NCBI RefSeq assembly: GCF_008831285.2
Contig: NC_045145.1
Span: 10,350,802 to 10,414,801 of the forward strand
Length of the DNA: 64,000 nt
Origin: Nymphaea colorata
Lineage: Eukaryota > Streptophyta > Magnoliopsida > Nymphaeales > Nymphaeaceae
Direction: 5' to 3'
The notes beneath the pieces are model-generated. The model was not told the DNA's origin and did not search any database. It saw nothing but the letters and a program-made list of their open reading frames with translations. How positions within the stretch are numbered: position 1 is the first letter of the stretch; the number at the start of each line of letters is the position of its first letter. This document shows positions 1 to 10,830 of this stretch, piece after piece. The position numbers and the translations under genes were made by a program.

Positions 1-25
1 TACGGTTTTCATTGATTGTCACTAT

Positions 26-1000
26 GTGTCCAGATGGTTGAGTTTCATCGACTGTCACTATGTGTCTAGATTGTGGATACTGAGTCTCAACAGGTTACCA
101 TGTACGTTTACCATGTACGTTTATGGTCTTCGTCCCTCTATTTCTAATGAATTTAGTTGTACCAGAGTAGATACTCTAGATCAGGCAATCAACTATGCAA
201 TGCACATAGAAAGAACTTTGAAACATAAGCATAAAATCTGAGTGTCGAGAGGTGACACCTCGTACCACCCCAAGTCGAGTCTTCCAACCAGGGGAGCTAG
301 CTCCTTGAAGTCTGTCGAGTCAAGACCTGTGCCACCTTTCCCAGATAAAGGCGAGCGATCGGGTCCAGCCTATAACACCTGGTCTAAAAATCGTAGCACA
401 GACCAGCCCATCCGTTGTTTTAGGTGTCATGAGTTAGGCCACTGAGCTTCAAAATGCCCAAATTCACAAAAGAAAACTCATTTAGCAAAGACTATAGAAG
501 AACTGCCAAAATCTGATGGGAAGGAAGTCTCGAGTGGCTTGTCTAAAGTGAGTTTTGATTAGGGTGATATCATACACTTTGATGGCGATGACATAAGCAA
601 CCTTTTGTTGATTCGTCATGTTATGATCAAAAGACCATTCATGATGGGCGCAAGAATACTTACTTCTTTAGGTTTAAGGGCCAAAGAGTCGTCCTGCTAC
701 CCAATAAGGAACCTACAACCCAGAGAGTTTGGCATTGAGTACAACTTCTAACTTTGTGGGACTATCTTGTAAAGAATTCTTACATTATTGTGAAGAAGAC
801 AAATTTTGTTATGCTTCGGTTTTTAAACATATGTCCATGATCTCATCTAGCATTCCAAAGGAGGTAGCACCATTCATTTTTAAGTTTCAGGATATTATGT
901 CAGTTGATCTACCACATGGATTGCCACCAAACTGGGATGTTCAACATGCTATAGAGTTTGTCTTGGGAGCCAATTTACCCAACCTACTAGCTTATCGAAT
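26..1000 (+). pseudogene. gypsy gag zinc knuckle and protease-linker remnant
   Basis: Broken reading frames encode the end of gag. A CCHC knuckle begins CFRCHELGH at about 418-444; an in-frame TGA follows the His and the final Cys lies beyond it (ASKCPN). The region after about 560 should hold the aspartic protease, but I see no DSG/DTG active-site triad. At about 890-1000 the frame gives LPPNWDVQHAIEF, the degenerate form of the LPP..DIQHQID linker that precedes RT in plant gypsy elements. There are multiple stops. Confidence 0.7.
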
Positions 1001-1012
1001 GAACCATCTAAG

Positions 1013-1674
1013 TTGCAAAGGCAAGTGAATGAATTGTTGCAAAAGGGTCACGTTCAAGAGAGTGTTAGCCTGTGTGCAGTTCCAGCTTTATTGACTCTAA
1101 AGAAAGATTGCACAAAACGGATTTGCATGGATAATCAAGTTATTAATAAGATTACTATTAAGTACCGATTTCCCATTCCTAGATTAGATGACATGTTAGA
1201 TATGCTAGCAGGAGCTCAGGTGTTCTCAACGATTGATTTGAAAAGCATGTACCATCAGATAAGAATTCGAGAAGGGAATGAATGGAAAACTGTGTTTAAA
1301 ACGCGAGATGGACTCTATGAGTGGCTAGTCATGCCATTTGGACTATCTAATGCATCTAGCACCTTCGTAAGTGTCATGACACAAGTCCTTCGACTATACA
1401 TTGGAAAGTTTGTTGTAGTGTACTTCAATGACATTCTGGTTTTTAGTCTCATGGTTTTTTATCATCTTGGTCAAAGACAGTGCACAAGGAAAAAATGTTC
1501 GTCAATGCCAAAAAATGTAATTTTCTCACCTCGAACCTTGTCTTATTGGGGTTTATTATTTCATCAGGAGGAGTGCAGGCTGATCCATCTAAAGTGCAAG
1601 CTATCATGGGCTGGCCAACGTCGAAAATAGTAGGTGATGTCAAGAGTTTTCACGGTCTAGCCACTTTATATTGA
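1013..1674 (+). pseudogene. gypsy reverse transcriptase remnant with mutated catalytic box
   Basis: The frame 1013-1630 reads as RT: FSTIDLKSMYHQIRI, then MPFGLSNASSTF, then YFNDILVFS. The catalytic box in this family is normally YxDD, usually YFDD. Here the first Asp is Asn, which removes a metal-binding residue. A frameshift after about 1445 moves the thumb region (KKCNFLTSNLVLLGFIIS) into the frame of 1480-1674. It is certainly non-functional as it stands. Confidence 0.85.
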
Positions 1675-1701
1675 AGATTCATATGAAATTTCAGCACCAT
1701 C

Positions 1702-2097
1702 ATGGCTCCTATTACTAAGTGTCTAAAGGGTGAAACTTTTAAGTGGACCCTAGTAGCTGAGAATGCCTTTTCCACTATCAAGGATCACATGACTCATGCC
1801 CTAGTACTAGTGTTACCAGACTTTATTAGGGTATTTGAGGTAGAATGTGATGCTTCCAAGGTTGGGATTGGACCCATGCTTAGTCAGAACAAGAGGCCTG
1901 TCGCTTTCTTTAGTGAGAAGCTAAATGGGGCAAAATCTCAATATTCTACTTATGACTTGAAATTCTATTTTGTTGTGCGGGCTCTTCAATATGGGAGGCA
2001 CTATTTAATGTACAAAGAATTTGTTCTGTATACATATCATGAGGTACTTAAGTATCTCTACAGCCAAAAGAAAATTAGTGCTAGCCATGCCAAGTAG
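1702..2097 (+). pseudogene. gypsy RNase H remnant
   Basis: The open stretch encodes KWTLVAENAFSTIKDH, then a degenerate RNase H start (VECDASKVGIGPMLSQ) and PVAFFSEKLNGAKSQYSTYD, matching the RT-connection and RNase H order of gypsy pol. It follows the RT remnant directly and ends at a stop at 2095-2097. The usual TDHxSL motif appears as a degraded TYHEVLKYL. Confidence 0.8.
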
Positions 2098-3470
2098 GTC
2101 AATTTCCTGCAAGAATACACCTTCTCCATTCCTCATCAATCAGGAAAAGCTTAATAGATTCGCAGTTGCTCCTAGTAGAAAGAACAACCTCCTGATGTCC
2201 ATGTCCATGGAGGTAGTTGGATTTGAATGCTGTAAAGACATGTATCATGCTGACCCGGATTTCAGCCACATTTGGGTCGAGTGTTCTACTGCATCTCAAC
2301 CACTAGACTCTAAATTTTCCATTCATAATGGCTACCTCTTCCACGAAATAAGTTGTGTCCCTCAATACTCATTACAATTACAACTTATCATAGAGCTCCA
2401 TGGTGACGGAATGTCGGGATATTTTGGCCAGGACAAGGCATATTCCTTGGTGGATGAACACTACTATTGCCTCAAGATGAGGAAGGATGTTGTTAAGTTT
2501 GTTCGATGTTGTCATACTTGCCAAAATGCAAAGGGGCATAGTAAGAATAATGGGTTGTATACTCCTCTACCGATTCCAAACCAGCCCTGGGAGCATGTTT
2601 CTATGGATTTTATTGTTAGACTTTCCAAAATGGTTCATAGAGTAGACTCAATCATGGTGGTTGTAGAAAAATTCTCAAAAATTGCCATTTTCATTCCTTA
2701 CAAGAGGACGACAGATGTGTCACGTGTTGCCTCTTATTATTTCAAAGATGTGGCATGGTTTCATGGACTTACTCGTTCAATCACATCAGATTGAGATATG
2801 AGGTTTCTGAATCATTTTTGGTACTCATTATGGCCTCTGTTGAATACTAAACTTCAGTTCAATAGTGCTTATTATCCTTAGACTGACAGCCAAACTGAGG
2901 TAGTCAATCAAATTCTAAGAAACCTACTTAGGTGTCTTGTATGAGAGAACACAAAAACCTGGGACTCAGTGCTACCAAAAGCTGAGTTTACATATAACAA
3001 CTTAGTCAATTGTTCCATTGGGAAGACTCCTTTTCAAGTAGTATATGGTCGGTCTTTGAACCATGTTGTTGATTTATCCCCAATACCTGGTACTTGAGAA
3101 CACGCATTGGCAGTACTTGATGATATTGAGTATTTGCGTGATGTCCATAGTCAAGTGAAACAAAAGCTCCAAGGGAGATATGAAACCTACAAGTCTCTTA
3201 TTGATCAGAGTCGATGAGATGTCAACTTTGAAGTGACCTAAGCGTTGTCCTGTTGGTACCTATAGTAGGTTAAGTCCTAGCAAACACGGCCCTTTCTGCA
3301 TCCATTGTCATCCAGGAACAAATGCTTATCTGCTTATGCTTCTTGAGGATTGGCAAATTTCATTGATCTTCAACGTTTCTGATCTATTTTCCTACTCTGG
3401 TGATAATGATTTGTCAAAGACGACTTCTCTCCAACTAGGGGAGAATGATGCAGAGCTGAACTAGACCAGT
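2098..3470 (+). pseudogene. gypsy integrase and C-terminal tail remnant
   Basis: The zinc-binding segment is readable at about 2455-2540 (HYYCLKMRKDVV, then CCHTCQNAKG), followed by WEHVSMDFIVRL with the first catalytic Asp. The second Asp is in SITSD at about 2790, immediately before a TGA. The DSQTEVVNQ segment near 2884-2915 holds the catalytic Glu. The chain continues through FTYNNLVNCSIGKTPF to the SLQLGENDAEL tail at about 3430. At least seven in-frame stops interrupt it. Confidence 0.8.
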
Positions 3471-3479
3471 CACCTTCCC

Positions 3480-3945
3480 AGTTCCAATCCCCCACCTCAG
3501 GTCCCACCTTCACGCTTCAGTGCATATATGTGTCCTCAGCCATGGAACCCCTGCAGATTGAGGGCATAGTCGAGAAGAGGTTCCTCTTACTCAAGGCGCA
3601 CAAAGGGACCACTTCAATGCACATCTAGCCCTTTGTCAGCTTAGACTACTTGAATTGTGGTTTTTGGACTATATATAGTTTGAGATCCATTTTTTACTTA
3701 AGTTCAGTTTGTATTGTGTGGATCTATTTGGAGTCGGGATATGTGTTCAAGACTCGACCTGTTGCTTCCTTTCGTCTAGACAATGACTTATTTTGTAGAG
3801 AATCAATAAAGTTAAAAAAAAAAGTGAATGTTCTTTTAAATGTTTTGTCTTCTCCTTTACATTTGTTGTCGTATAGCATCTTTACTGTTACTTCAAATGT
3901 TTTGTTGTCATCCCTACAAACTGAGCTTGCATCACCTTTGCATTC
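3480..3945 (+). repeat. Probable 3' LTR-like end of the first gypsy element, plus flank
   Basis: Non-coding stretch after the integrase tail. It contains a TATA-like box (TATATATAG, about 3669), an AATAAA signal at about 3806 and an A10 run at 3813-3822. This fits a U3-R arrangement, but no partner LTR exists in the window and the ends are uncertain. 3830-3945 is AT-rich with no recognised content. Confidence 0.45.
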
Positions 3946-4140
3946 TTGAGTTGATCGAACAAGTCCTCAATTTGAAGAAGCATATACTTATTCTTAATCG
4001 TGACTTGATTCCCTTCTTCTTAACAAACAACACGGGTGTTTTTCAAGGTGATATGGTAGGTCAAATGATGCCTTTATCTAAGAGCTCCTATAGTTGTTTC
4101 TTCAATTCTTCTAACTCTATCGGTTCCATATGATATGGTG
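3946..4140 (-). pseudogene. G1 RT N-terminal fragment with internal deletion
   Basis: Similar to G2 positions about 17596-17830, the start of RT. About 35 bases are missing between the segment for KNKYPFPRI and the segment for FVKKK. It is too short to be functional. Confidence 0.7.
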
Positions 4141-4399
4141 CTTTAGAAATGGGAGTAGTTGTCCCTGGTAACAACTCTATTTTGAATTCAACTTCCCGTG
4201 TTGGAAGCAAACTCGTTAACTCTTTGGAAAACACATCAAGGTACTCACTCACAATGGTCACATCCCTAACTTCACTGGCTTAGTCTCATTGGTCAATCAA
4301 GAATGCAACACTCCTTTATTCTGACAATCGTTTAGCCTTTAATGCAGACGTTGTTATCTTATCAGTCTGACTGGCTTTTCAAGCTTGAAATTCCACTGG

Positions 4400-4771
4400 C
4401 TATCTCTCATGAGTCAACAATTGTATCTGCTTCTTTCTATAATGAATATTGACATAATGCGTATATAGCCCATCCATGTGCAAAATAACATCGAACCCAT
4501 CGAGACTTATGATCATTAACTGTGCAGGCAAATGATGTTGATGGATCTCTACGTCCATCTCATGTAGATATTGGCTACACGAATCTTGAGCTTGCATAGG
4601 GCTGACTACTTTTAAGACATATGACATCATCTTAGCCAACACTTCTAATGAAGTGATAAGTCGACTAGATATGAAAGAATGAGTCGCCCCTGCATCAAAT
4701 AACGCTCTACCAATGTGAGAACCAACAAGTAAACTGCCTTCAATGAGATCATGTGCATGAAGCTCCTCCAA
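4400..4771 (-). pseudogene. G1 retropepsin (aspartic protease)
   Basis: A 123-residue open frame contains ALFDAGATHSFIS, the active-site loop of plant Ty3/gypsy proteases, followed by LDGFDVILHMDGLYTHY (family form: FDVILGMDWL). The catalytic Asp is present. G2 has lost exactly this region, so only G1 still shows the protease active site. The frame is open locally but the flanking gag and RT are broken. Confidence 0.85.
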
Positions 4772-4789
4772 GGTAGTTGCATAGATGCA

Positions 4790-5790
4790 TTTGATAGTCT
4801 TTTGTGCACTTGAAGGACTAGTCTCAGGCTACTTCAACTCTTTTTCTCATATTTGAGGGCAATCTTTGATTAAATGTTTCAACTTTCCATAGTGTAAACA
4901 TGCTCTAGTCTCTCGATAACATGGCTTTCTAGGGTGCACAAGTGAGAAAGTGGGACATCTCGATAGAATCGTAGTCACTACCCCCTATGTAGTGTCACTG
5001 TGGGTACACCTATTCCACCAAAATGCTTTGTTGTCTTGCCTCCCTTAAGGCTTTGCCTTGCCCACAAAGTTGTGGTGCTTGCCCTGCCTTCACCCACTGT
5101 GTGAGTGCTAGCTTGTCTTCTTAAGGTAGTCCCTCTGCGTCCTTGCCCAATCCTCCTCCATGCGTCTAGCTATGGTGACTGTCTCGTTCAAATCGCGAGG
5201 CCTGCTAGATATCACTTGCTTCACAGCCCATCATGCAATCCATGCTCATACTTATTTGCTCTAGCCTCATTAGTGTGCAGAGATGTGAGAAATGCACTTC
5301 TAAGTGTTGATACTTAATGGCATACTCCTCTAAGCTCATATGATTTTGCTGCAACTCAAGGAACTCTTACATTTTTTTTGTTTCTTGCATGCACTGGAAA
5401 GTAGGTGTTGAAGAATGAATCTCTAAACTACATACATGAGATCGATTGTTGGCCTACAAACTGAATCTCACGGGTTGATTGCCACCACTGTTTGACATCA
5501 TCCTTCATCAGCACGAGCCATAGTTAACTTTATCTCCTTCCGATAACTTGAGAACTCGAAGATGTGCTATATCTCTTCAATCCACTCCTCTACAATGTTT
5601 GGGCTGCATCTCCAATAAAAACAGTGGTTGCATCAACATAAATTGCATAAATGATACTGAAGTCGCCTTCCACTTACGTGGTGTAGTGGTGTCTCTTGTA
5701 GGAGATGCATGACTCCTCTAGTTACTGACCATTGACTGTATTAGGGAGCACAATGTCTACGAAGTCATCAACAGTATAGCTAGCTTATCC
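4790..5790 (-). pseudogene. G1 gag remnant with damaged zinc knuckle
   Basis: In translation with stops, the minus strand gives the gag core (EFLELQQNHMSLEEYAIKYQ at about 5310-5375) and a knuckle at about 4868-4910 that reads CLHYGKLKHLIKDC. The second Cys of the CCHC box is Tyr, so zinc binding is probably lost. Many in-frame stops. The weakly open plus-strand frames here are shadows. Confidence 0.7.
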
Positions 5791-6170
5791 ACAGGTGGAG
5801 TTTGCATTTGTGGGGTTTGGGTACCCACATCTGTCTAGAAAAACTATATCGTCCAGTGGGGTATGCGCATATGAATGGGCCAAACTCGGCTCTCTCTGTG
5901 TCTCAGTAGCATGCCCACCTTTCTTACTCCTACATTGGTACTCCATCTATACAAGTAAAAATCCTCATTCTTATTACAAAGTTTGTGACAAGTTTTTCAA
6001 GTCAAATTGTGAAGATCATCATCACAATATTTCAAAGCATCAATCCATTTATACGTGTTTATTATAGTGAAAATAAAAACTACTATTAAAACTCAATAAA
6101 GTAGTATGTACCTGGGCAACACAGCTTCAAAGATTGACTTTAGCTCACACCTATAGTTGAGTTTTTCTAT

Positions 6171-6182
6171 AGCTCTGATATC
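6171..6182 (-). other. G1 primer-binding site
   Basis: Directly inside the 5' LTR the minus strand reads GATATCAGAGCT. This is one change from the TGGTATCAGAGC type that pairs with the 3' end of initiator tRNA-Met. Confidence 0.7.
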
Positions 6183-8810
6183 TGTCACACCTTGGCCTTT
6201 TTAAACCCATTTTTTTTTCAAAACATACACGTCTAGGGACAACGACACAATAATTAAAAAAGAGCTATGCACATTACATGACAATGGGAAAAAACATTCT
6301 ATTATGTAGCAAATTCAGTTCATACAAAACCACTTCATATTTCTCAATGAAACACATGACAAAAATACCCCAAAACCCAACATTAATGTCTAATAGAAAT
6401 AAGACATTGATGAGACCAAAACATGATGCACCAGCACAACAATAGACCCAAAATCTCTCTAGTAAGATGTGATCGGAGCCACTGGTCAACCTACTACTCC
6501 AAGTCTGCCGAAACTTGAAAAAAGTAAACAACAAAAGGCATAGCCTTTGCAGCATGACAACAAACCGTATAAATCTCTAACCCCCTAAGGTAAGTGCTCA
6601 AATCTGGGATATAACATATACAAAGACATAAACACTACACTATCATGATAAGCGCATGCAATTATAATATGACTTGTCATGGGAGTCCCTCACATATTCC
6701 ACAATATGTAGGGACTTCTCAATAACCACAATCCCAACACCATGTTCAATTTAAGGACATTCACTTCATTCACATTTGTTTCACTTACATTTGAATAAGT
6801 GAATTGACAACTCTTGACGGTGCAAATACAAGCGTGTGCACACCACAGACGTCCTACATTTAGGAGGCAACTCCCGTGGTAGCCCAAAACGATACAGATC
6901 CATTCATGCTATAGCGATAGAACAATCATCCAGGGATGTGTGAATTCCAATGATAGTTGTTCAGCCTTCCCTAGGACACTCAGGTCTGGAAGGTAGGAGC
7001 CCAATGCTCTAAGCACATCACACAATGATATCTTGGGGCCATCACGTAATAATTCAAAAACTATCAACTCATCTCATAATCATTCAATCACATATTGTAC
7101 GTTCATGTGGCAATAAACACATTATATCACACATCATTCAACAAAACACAACCATGGGATCCAACGATACAGAAAAGCACACACTCTATATTTGGCCCTA
7201 GGCAGGGATTTCCCTAAAATGCCATCATACCTATCACGCATCATCACAAACACCCAAAATCATGTTACGCTTCGAATCCTGTCACTCAAGGTTTACTCGG
7301 TGTGCCCGTGCACCTGCAAAAGTTCAGAACAATAAGTTTTTCATTCATTTTGCTCTAAAATCTATACATGTAAGAAATAAGACTATTGACGCAAAGGTCA
7401 TTGACTCGAGCAGATGTCGATAGGTAGTATCGACCCATAAAGCCCTCTAATTAAGTTTTTATCATCTTCTCGAGGTTATGATCTCAATTCAACCTATCAG
7501 CAATATGATTCTCAACTTGTTTTCTTAGTTGAAGTGTCATCCCAATAGTCGTGCTTCTCCATTTGACAATTTGATGACAACAACTCTAGCTCATTAGTGA
7601 AGGCATAAATTTAATCAAATGCCCACAAAATAAGCATTGTTATAACACCCTAGTGTATGTTCAAACCTTAATAATTTACACGTTATGTCGTCATTCCAAA
7701 TCATAATTTCATATGCCACCCAACATTCCCACAAACAATGAAATATTCACATCAATAATAGCATGCATCAAGCTTTTGTCAAAACAGTCTTACACATTCC
7801 TCACATTATCAAATTTCTTCCATGCTCTCTAACCGCTTCAAATATTGAGCCATCATGTTAAAAAGATAATTATATACAGTCTTAGGACAAAAATCCAATA
7901 AAATTAGGCTTGTTTAGCCGTACTCACCCCTCTTATAGTTTCTTAGCTGTTGTAATGTCTCTAGTAACCATACCAAATGCTCAACTAATCCCCAAATGGC
8001 CAAGGTTATATGTTTTCATCGCTTCCAACACCTTTTATTTGCTGGTGGGGAAAGGCACAATTATCAAAACCAAGGCAGCCCTAATGAGCATGGGAATTAG
8101 CAAGAGAGAGATCAAGGGAGAGGTCTGACGATAGAAGAGGGCATCCCGTTGAGAGGGAGATGGTTCGGCTAAGCAGAGACATGCGGGAGAGGGAAAGAAA
8201 AACAAGGGCGAGAAAAATAAAAACAAAGAAAGGGGGAGTGTGCATGAGAGACTACTCGATTGAGGGGATACAGCAAGAGAGTGAGAGTGAGGCTCAATGA
8301 GGACGAGAAAAGGTTGGGGGAGAGAGAGTGTGAGTAGAGAGACGAGGGAGTAAAGGCAAAGGAGGGAGAGAGTGCGGGAGACTAGGGGAGTCCATGAGGG
8401 AGGGCTCGATTGAGGGTGAATGCAGAGAGAGATGAAAGAGTGAGAGATAGTGAGGGTGAGAGGACACTGGCAAGAGAGAGAGAGTAGAGGGTGAGGGACG
8501 ACAAGAGACAGTGAAAGCAAGAGGACTCGGAATAGAGAGGAAGAAGAGCAAAGAACAATGAGAGGGAGAGTAATAGAGATGCGATAGAGGGCGAGCAAGA
8601 AGGAGAAGATAGAAGAGACAGAGAGAAATTGAGAGGGGCTTACCTCAGCACCGCCGCTACACCTTCTTCTGCGTCTTGTTCCTCTACATCAAGTTCAAAC
8701 CAAAGCAAGAGATGAAAAGGGAGAGCCCCGCATCGGGCCTTTCTTTTCATATGGGTGGAGTTCAGCTCAAGGTCTAGACCCTGATTCTGCCCAAAATGTC
8801 AATCATTACA
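6183..8810 (-). repeat. G1 5' LTR (2.6 kb, internally deleted)
   Basis: Begins TGTCACACC and ends ATTACA on the plus strand, as do the other copies of this family at 10831-14751 and 19312-22504. It carries the shared landmarks: the CAGCCTTCCC segment, the block near 7190-7340, and the purine-rich tract at about 8090-8640 (pyrimidine-rich on the element strand). It is shorter than the 3.2-kb copy because a middle segment is missing. No gene is visible. Confidence 0.85.
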
Positions 8811-10830
8811 CCTAGGTTGGGAAGGCGGGAGTCTAACGTTCCAAGCACATCACACAATGATATCCTAGGGCCTTGCACTGCCTATGCTCCGAGTATGCGA
8901 GACCAGTGGTGAGGGCAGGACATCTCCCAAACACATGACCATAATACACTGGCCTCTCATCCATTATTTTTTGTTAACTTATCATCAGGAAAACACATTC
9001 ACAAAATGACCCGCAAGCACATGAGGTTGGTTCACTTCACGAGTGCACCCATACCTCCAAACGCCTCTACATGAGGGCTACACATATAGTCAACACTCTT
9101 AGCTAGCCGTCATAACTTTACAAGTACATCTACCCCTTAAATTCGTTCAATTTCATCATGCCCACGACAATGCACACAAAAAATATTTTAATATTCACAT
9201 CAATCAAACATATCAATCACGTCTTACAAAACTTAGCTGAACCACATAGAGTAGTCTCGATCCGTGATTGGCTCATGGTTGTCCTATGCAATTGTCATTC
9301 TAAGACGCTTTCTAATGCATAGTCGGAGTCGAGGAGATACTCAACTCAATAACCCACCTAATTTACCTTAAACAGTTATAATTGTTAGCATGCCCATGCA
9401 ATTGCGTAATAATTTTAAAAACAAAACCAATCTCATAATCATTCAATTACACACATACGTCTATTCAACACAACACAATCATACGATCTCATGATCTTGA
9501 AAAAACATGCATTCTAACTGTGGTTCGAGGCAGGGATTTGCCTGAAATGCCACCATACCTGTCACATGTCACCGAAGTAACCCAAAATCACCTCTAGCTT
9601 CGAAACTTGTCGGTTAAGGTCTACTCGATGTACCTGGTGTACCATCAAACATAATCAAGTGATAACTGTTCTACTCATTTCCCTTTACAATCTATACAAG
9701 TACGAAATAGGATCGTTGAGGCGTAGGTCATCGCTTCAAGAGGGTCCAACAGGTAGTATTGGCCCATAATACCTTCATTAAGTTTCTTCCCAACTCTTTG
9801 AGGTTGTGACCAAACGATTTAAACTCAAAACTTCGATTCAATCTATCACCAATGTGATTCTCACTTGTTTTCTTGGTTGAGGCGTCTATCAGTAATTATG
9901 TTTCCCAACTTACATACTCATTCCCAACAAGCAACGCATTACACACCTCAACAAAGCATACGTCACAAGTTCACTAAAATGGTTCTAAACCTTTTCAACA
10001 ACATGAAATCTCTACCACACTCTCTAACTGTTTCAATTATTAGCTTTACCATCCTAAAAAGATAATTATATACATAGATTCTCGTTCTTCCAAAATACTC
10101 CTACACCTTCCCCATTATAGTCAAGCCTCAAACATGCATTATAAATCACCCAAACTTGAATCTAGCATGCTCAATTAATAATTATATATGTACTAACATA
10201 AAACATTAGACAATTTAAGCATAGGCCTCGCTCACCCCACTCTTAGAGTTCTAACTGTTATAGAACTCCCAACAGCCACCTCAAGTGCTCTACTAAGCAC
10301 CAACTCCAAAGATAGTTTGTTGTTGTCACCTCCAATACTTTTAATTCACTGATATGGGGAAATACGTGTCCCCAAGCTGCAATTCAAACCCAACAACCAC
10401 AAAAAGAGTGCGAATGAGTGAAAGAGAGTTCAAGAGAAGGGTCTGCCATTAGAAGAGAGCCTACAGTATAGTGGTGAGGGAGGTGGTTTGGTTGAGGGAG
10501 GCTGAATACAAGAGAGAGAACACAACAGGTGTGAGTGAGAGAGGCGGCACATCGGAGGGAGAGACAACAATGGATAGACGAAGAGAGAGATAGAGGGCGA
10601 ACATTCTGAAACAAGGAAGAAAACCAATGATAGGGAGAGCATGTGTGAGAGATTGAGAGACAGTGAAGGTGAGAGAGATGGCTGCAATTGAGAGAGGCTG
10701 GCAGTAGAGAGAGTGTGCTGGCAGAGGGACGAGAGAGTAGCGAAGGAGGGAGAGTGTGTTGGAGAGAGGGGAATGAGTAGAGAGAATGTGAGAGGAATGG
10801 ACAAGAGCTGAGAGCTTGCGGGAGAGAGAG
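8811..10830 (-). repeat. G2 3' LTR, left part (truncated, interrupted)
   Basis: Aligns with LTR positions from about 11628 onward in the solo LTR, so about 800 bases of its left end are missing at the junction with G1. Its right edge (AGAGCTTGCGGGAGAGAGAG) resumes after the solo LTR at 14752, as shown by the uninterrupted copy near 22141-22180. The purine-rich tract lies at about 10380-10830. No gene is present; the long minus-strand open frames are Ser/Leu/Pro low-complexity readings of that tract. Confidence 0.8.

Larger units (their letters stand above)
1..3830 (+). mobile_element. Degenerate Ty3/gypsy LTR retrotransposon, 5'-truncated
   Basis: The + strand reads, with many stops and frameshifts, through the standard Ty3/gypsy order: gag zinc knuckle, RT, RNase H, integrase. 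The window starts inside gag, so no 5' LTR is visible. The polyprotein tail includes the sequence TTSLQLGENDAEL near 3420-3462, which resembles the end of many plant gypsy polyproteins. After it come a TATATATAG box near 3669 and an AATAAA near 3806, so about 3480-3830 is probably the 3' LTR or part of it. No second LTR is available to define its ends. Homology to a different, minus-strand family begins at about 3946. This copy cannot encode working proteins. Confidence 0.85.
3946..8810 (-). mobile_element. Truncated Ty3/gypsy element G1 (5' LTR, PBS, gag, protease, RT scrap)
   Basis: On the minus strand this reads 5' LTR (8810 down to 6183), primer-binding site (6182-6171), gag, protease and then a small piece of RT that ends at 3946. 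It aligns throughout with G2 (15028-22504), so it is the same family. The integrase, RNase H, most of RT and the 3' LTR are missing. Its LTR end at 8810 directly abuts an internal point of the G2 3' LTR, so G1 probably inserted into that LTR and later lost its 3' half. Confidence 0.8.

Noticed and set aside
3806-3822. AATAAA followed by an A10 run, as if a polyadenylated retrocopy end
   Set aside because: The A-run starts only a few bases after AATAAA, too close for normal cleavage, and no target duplication is visible; an A-rich LTR stretch is simpler.
8035-8598. 187-codon minus-strand open frame rich in Ser, Leu and Pro
   Set aside because: It is a reading of the purine/pyrimidine-biased LTR tract; equivalent frames appear in every LTR copy and carry no domain.
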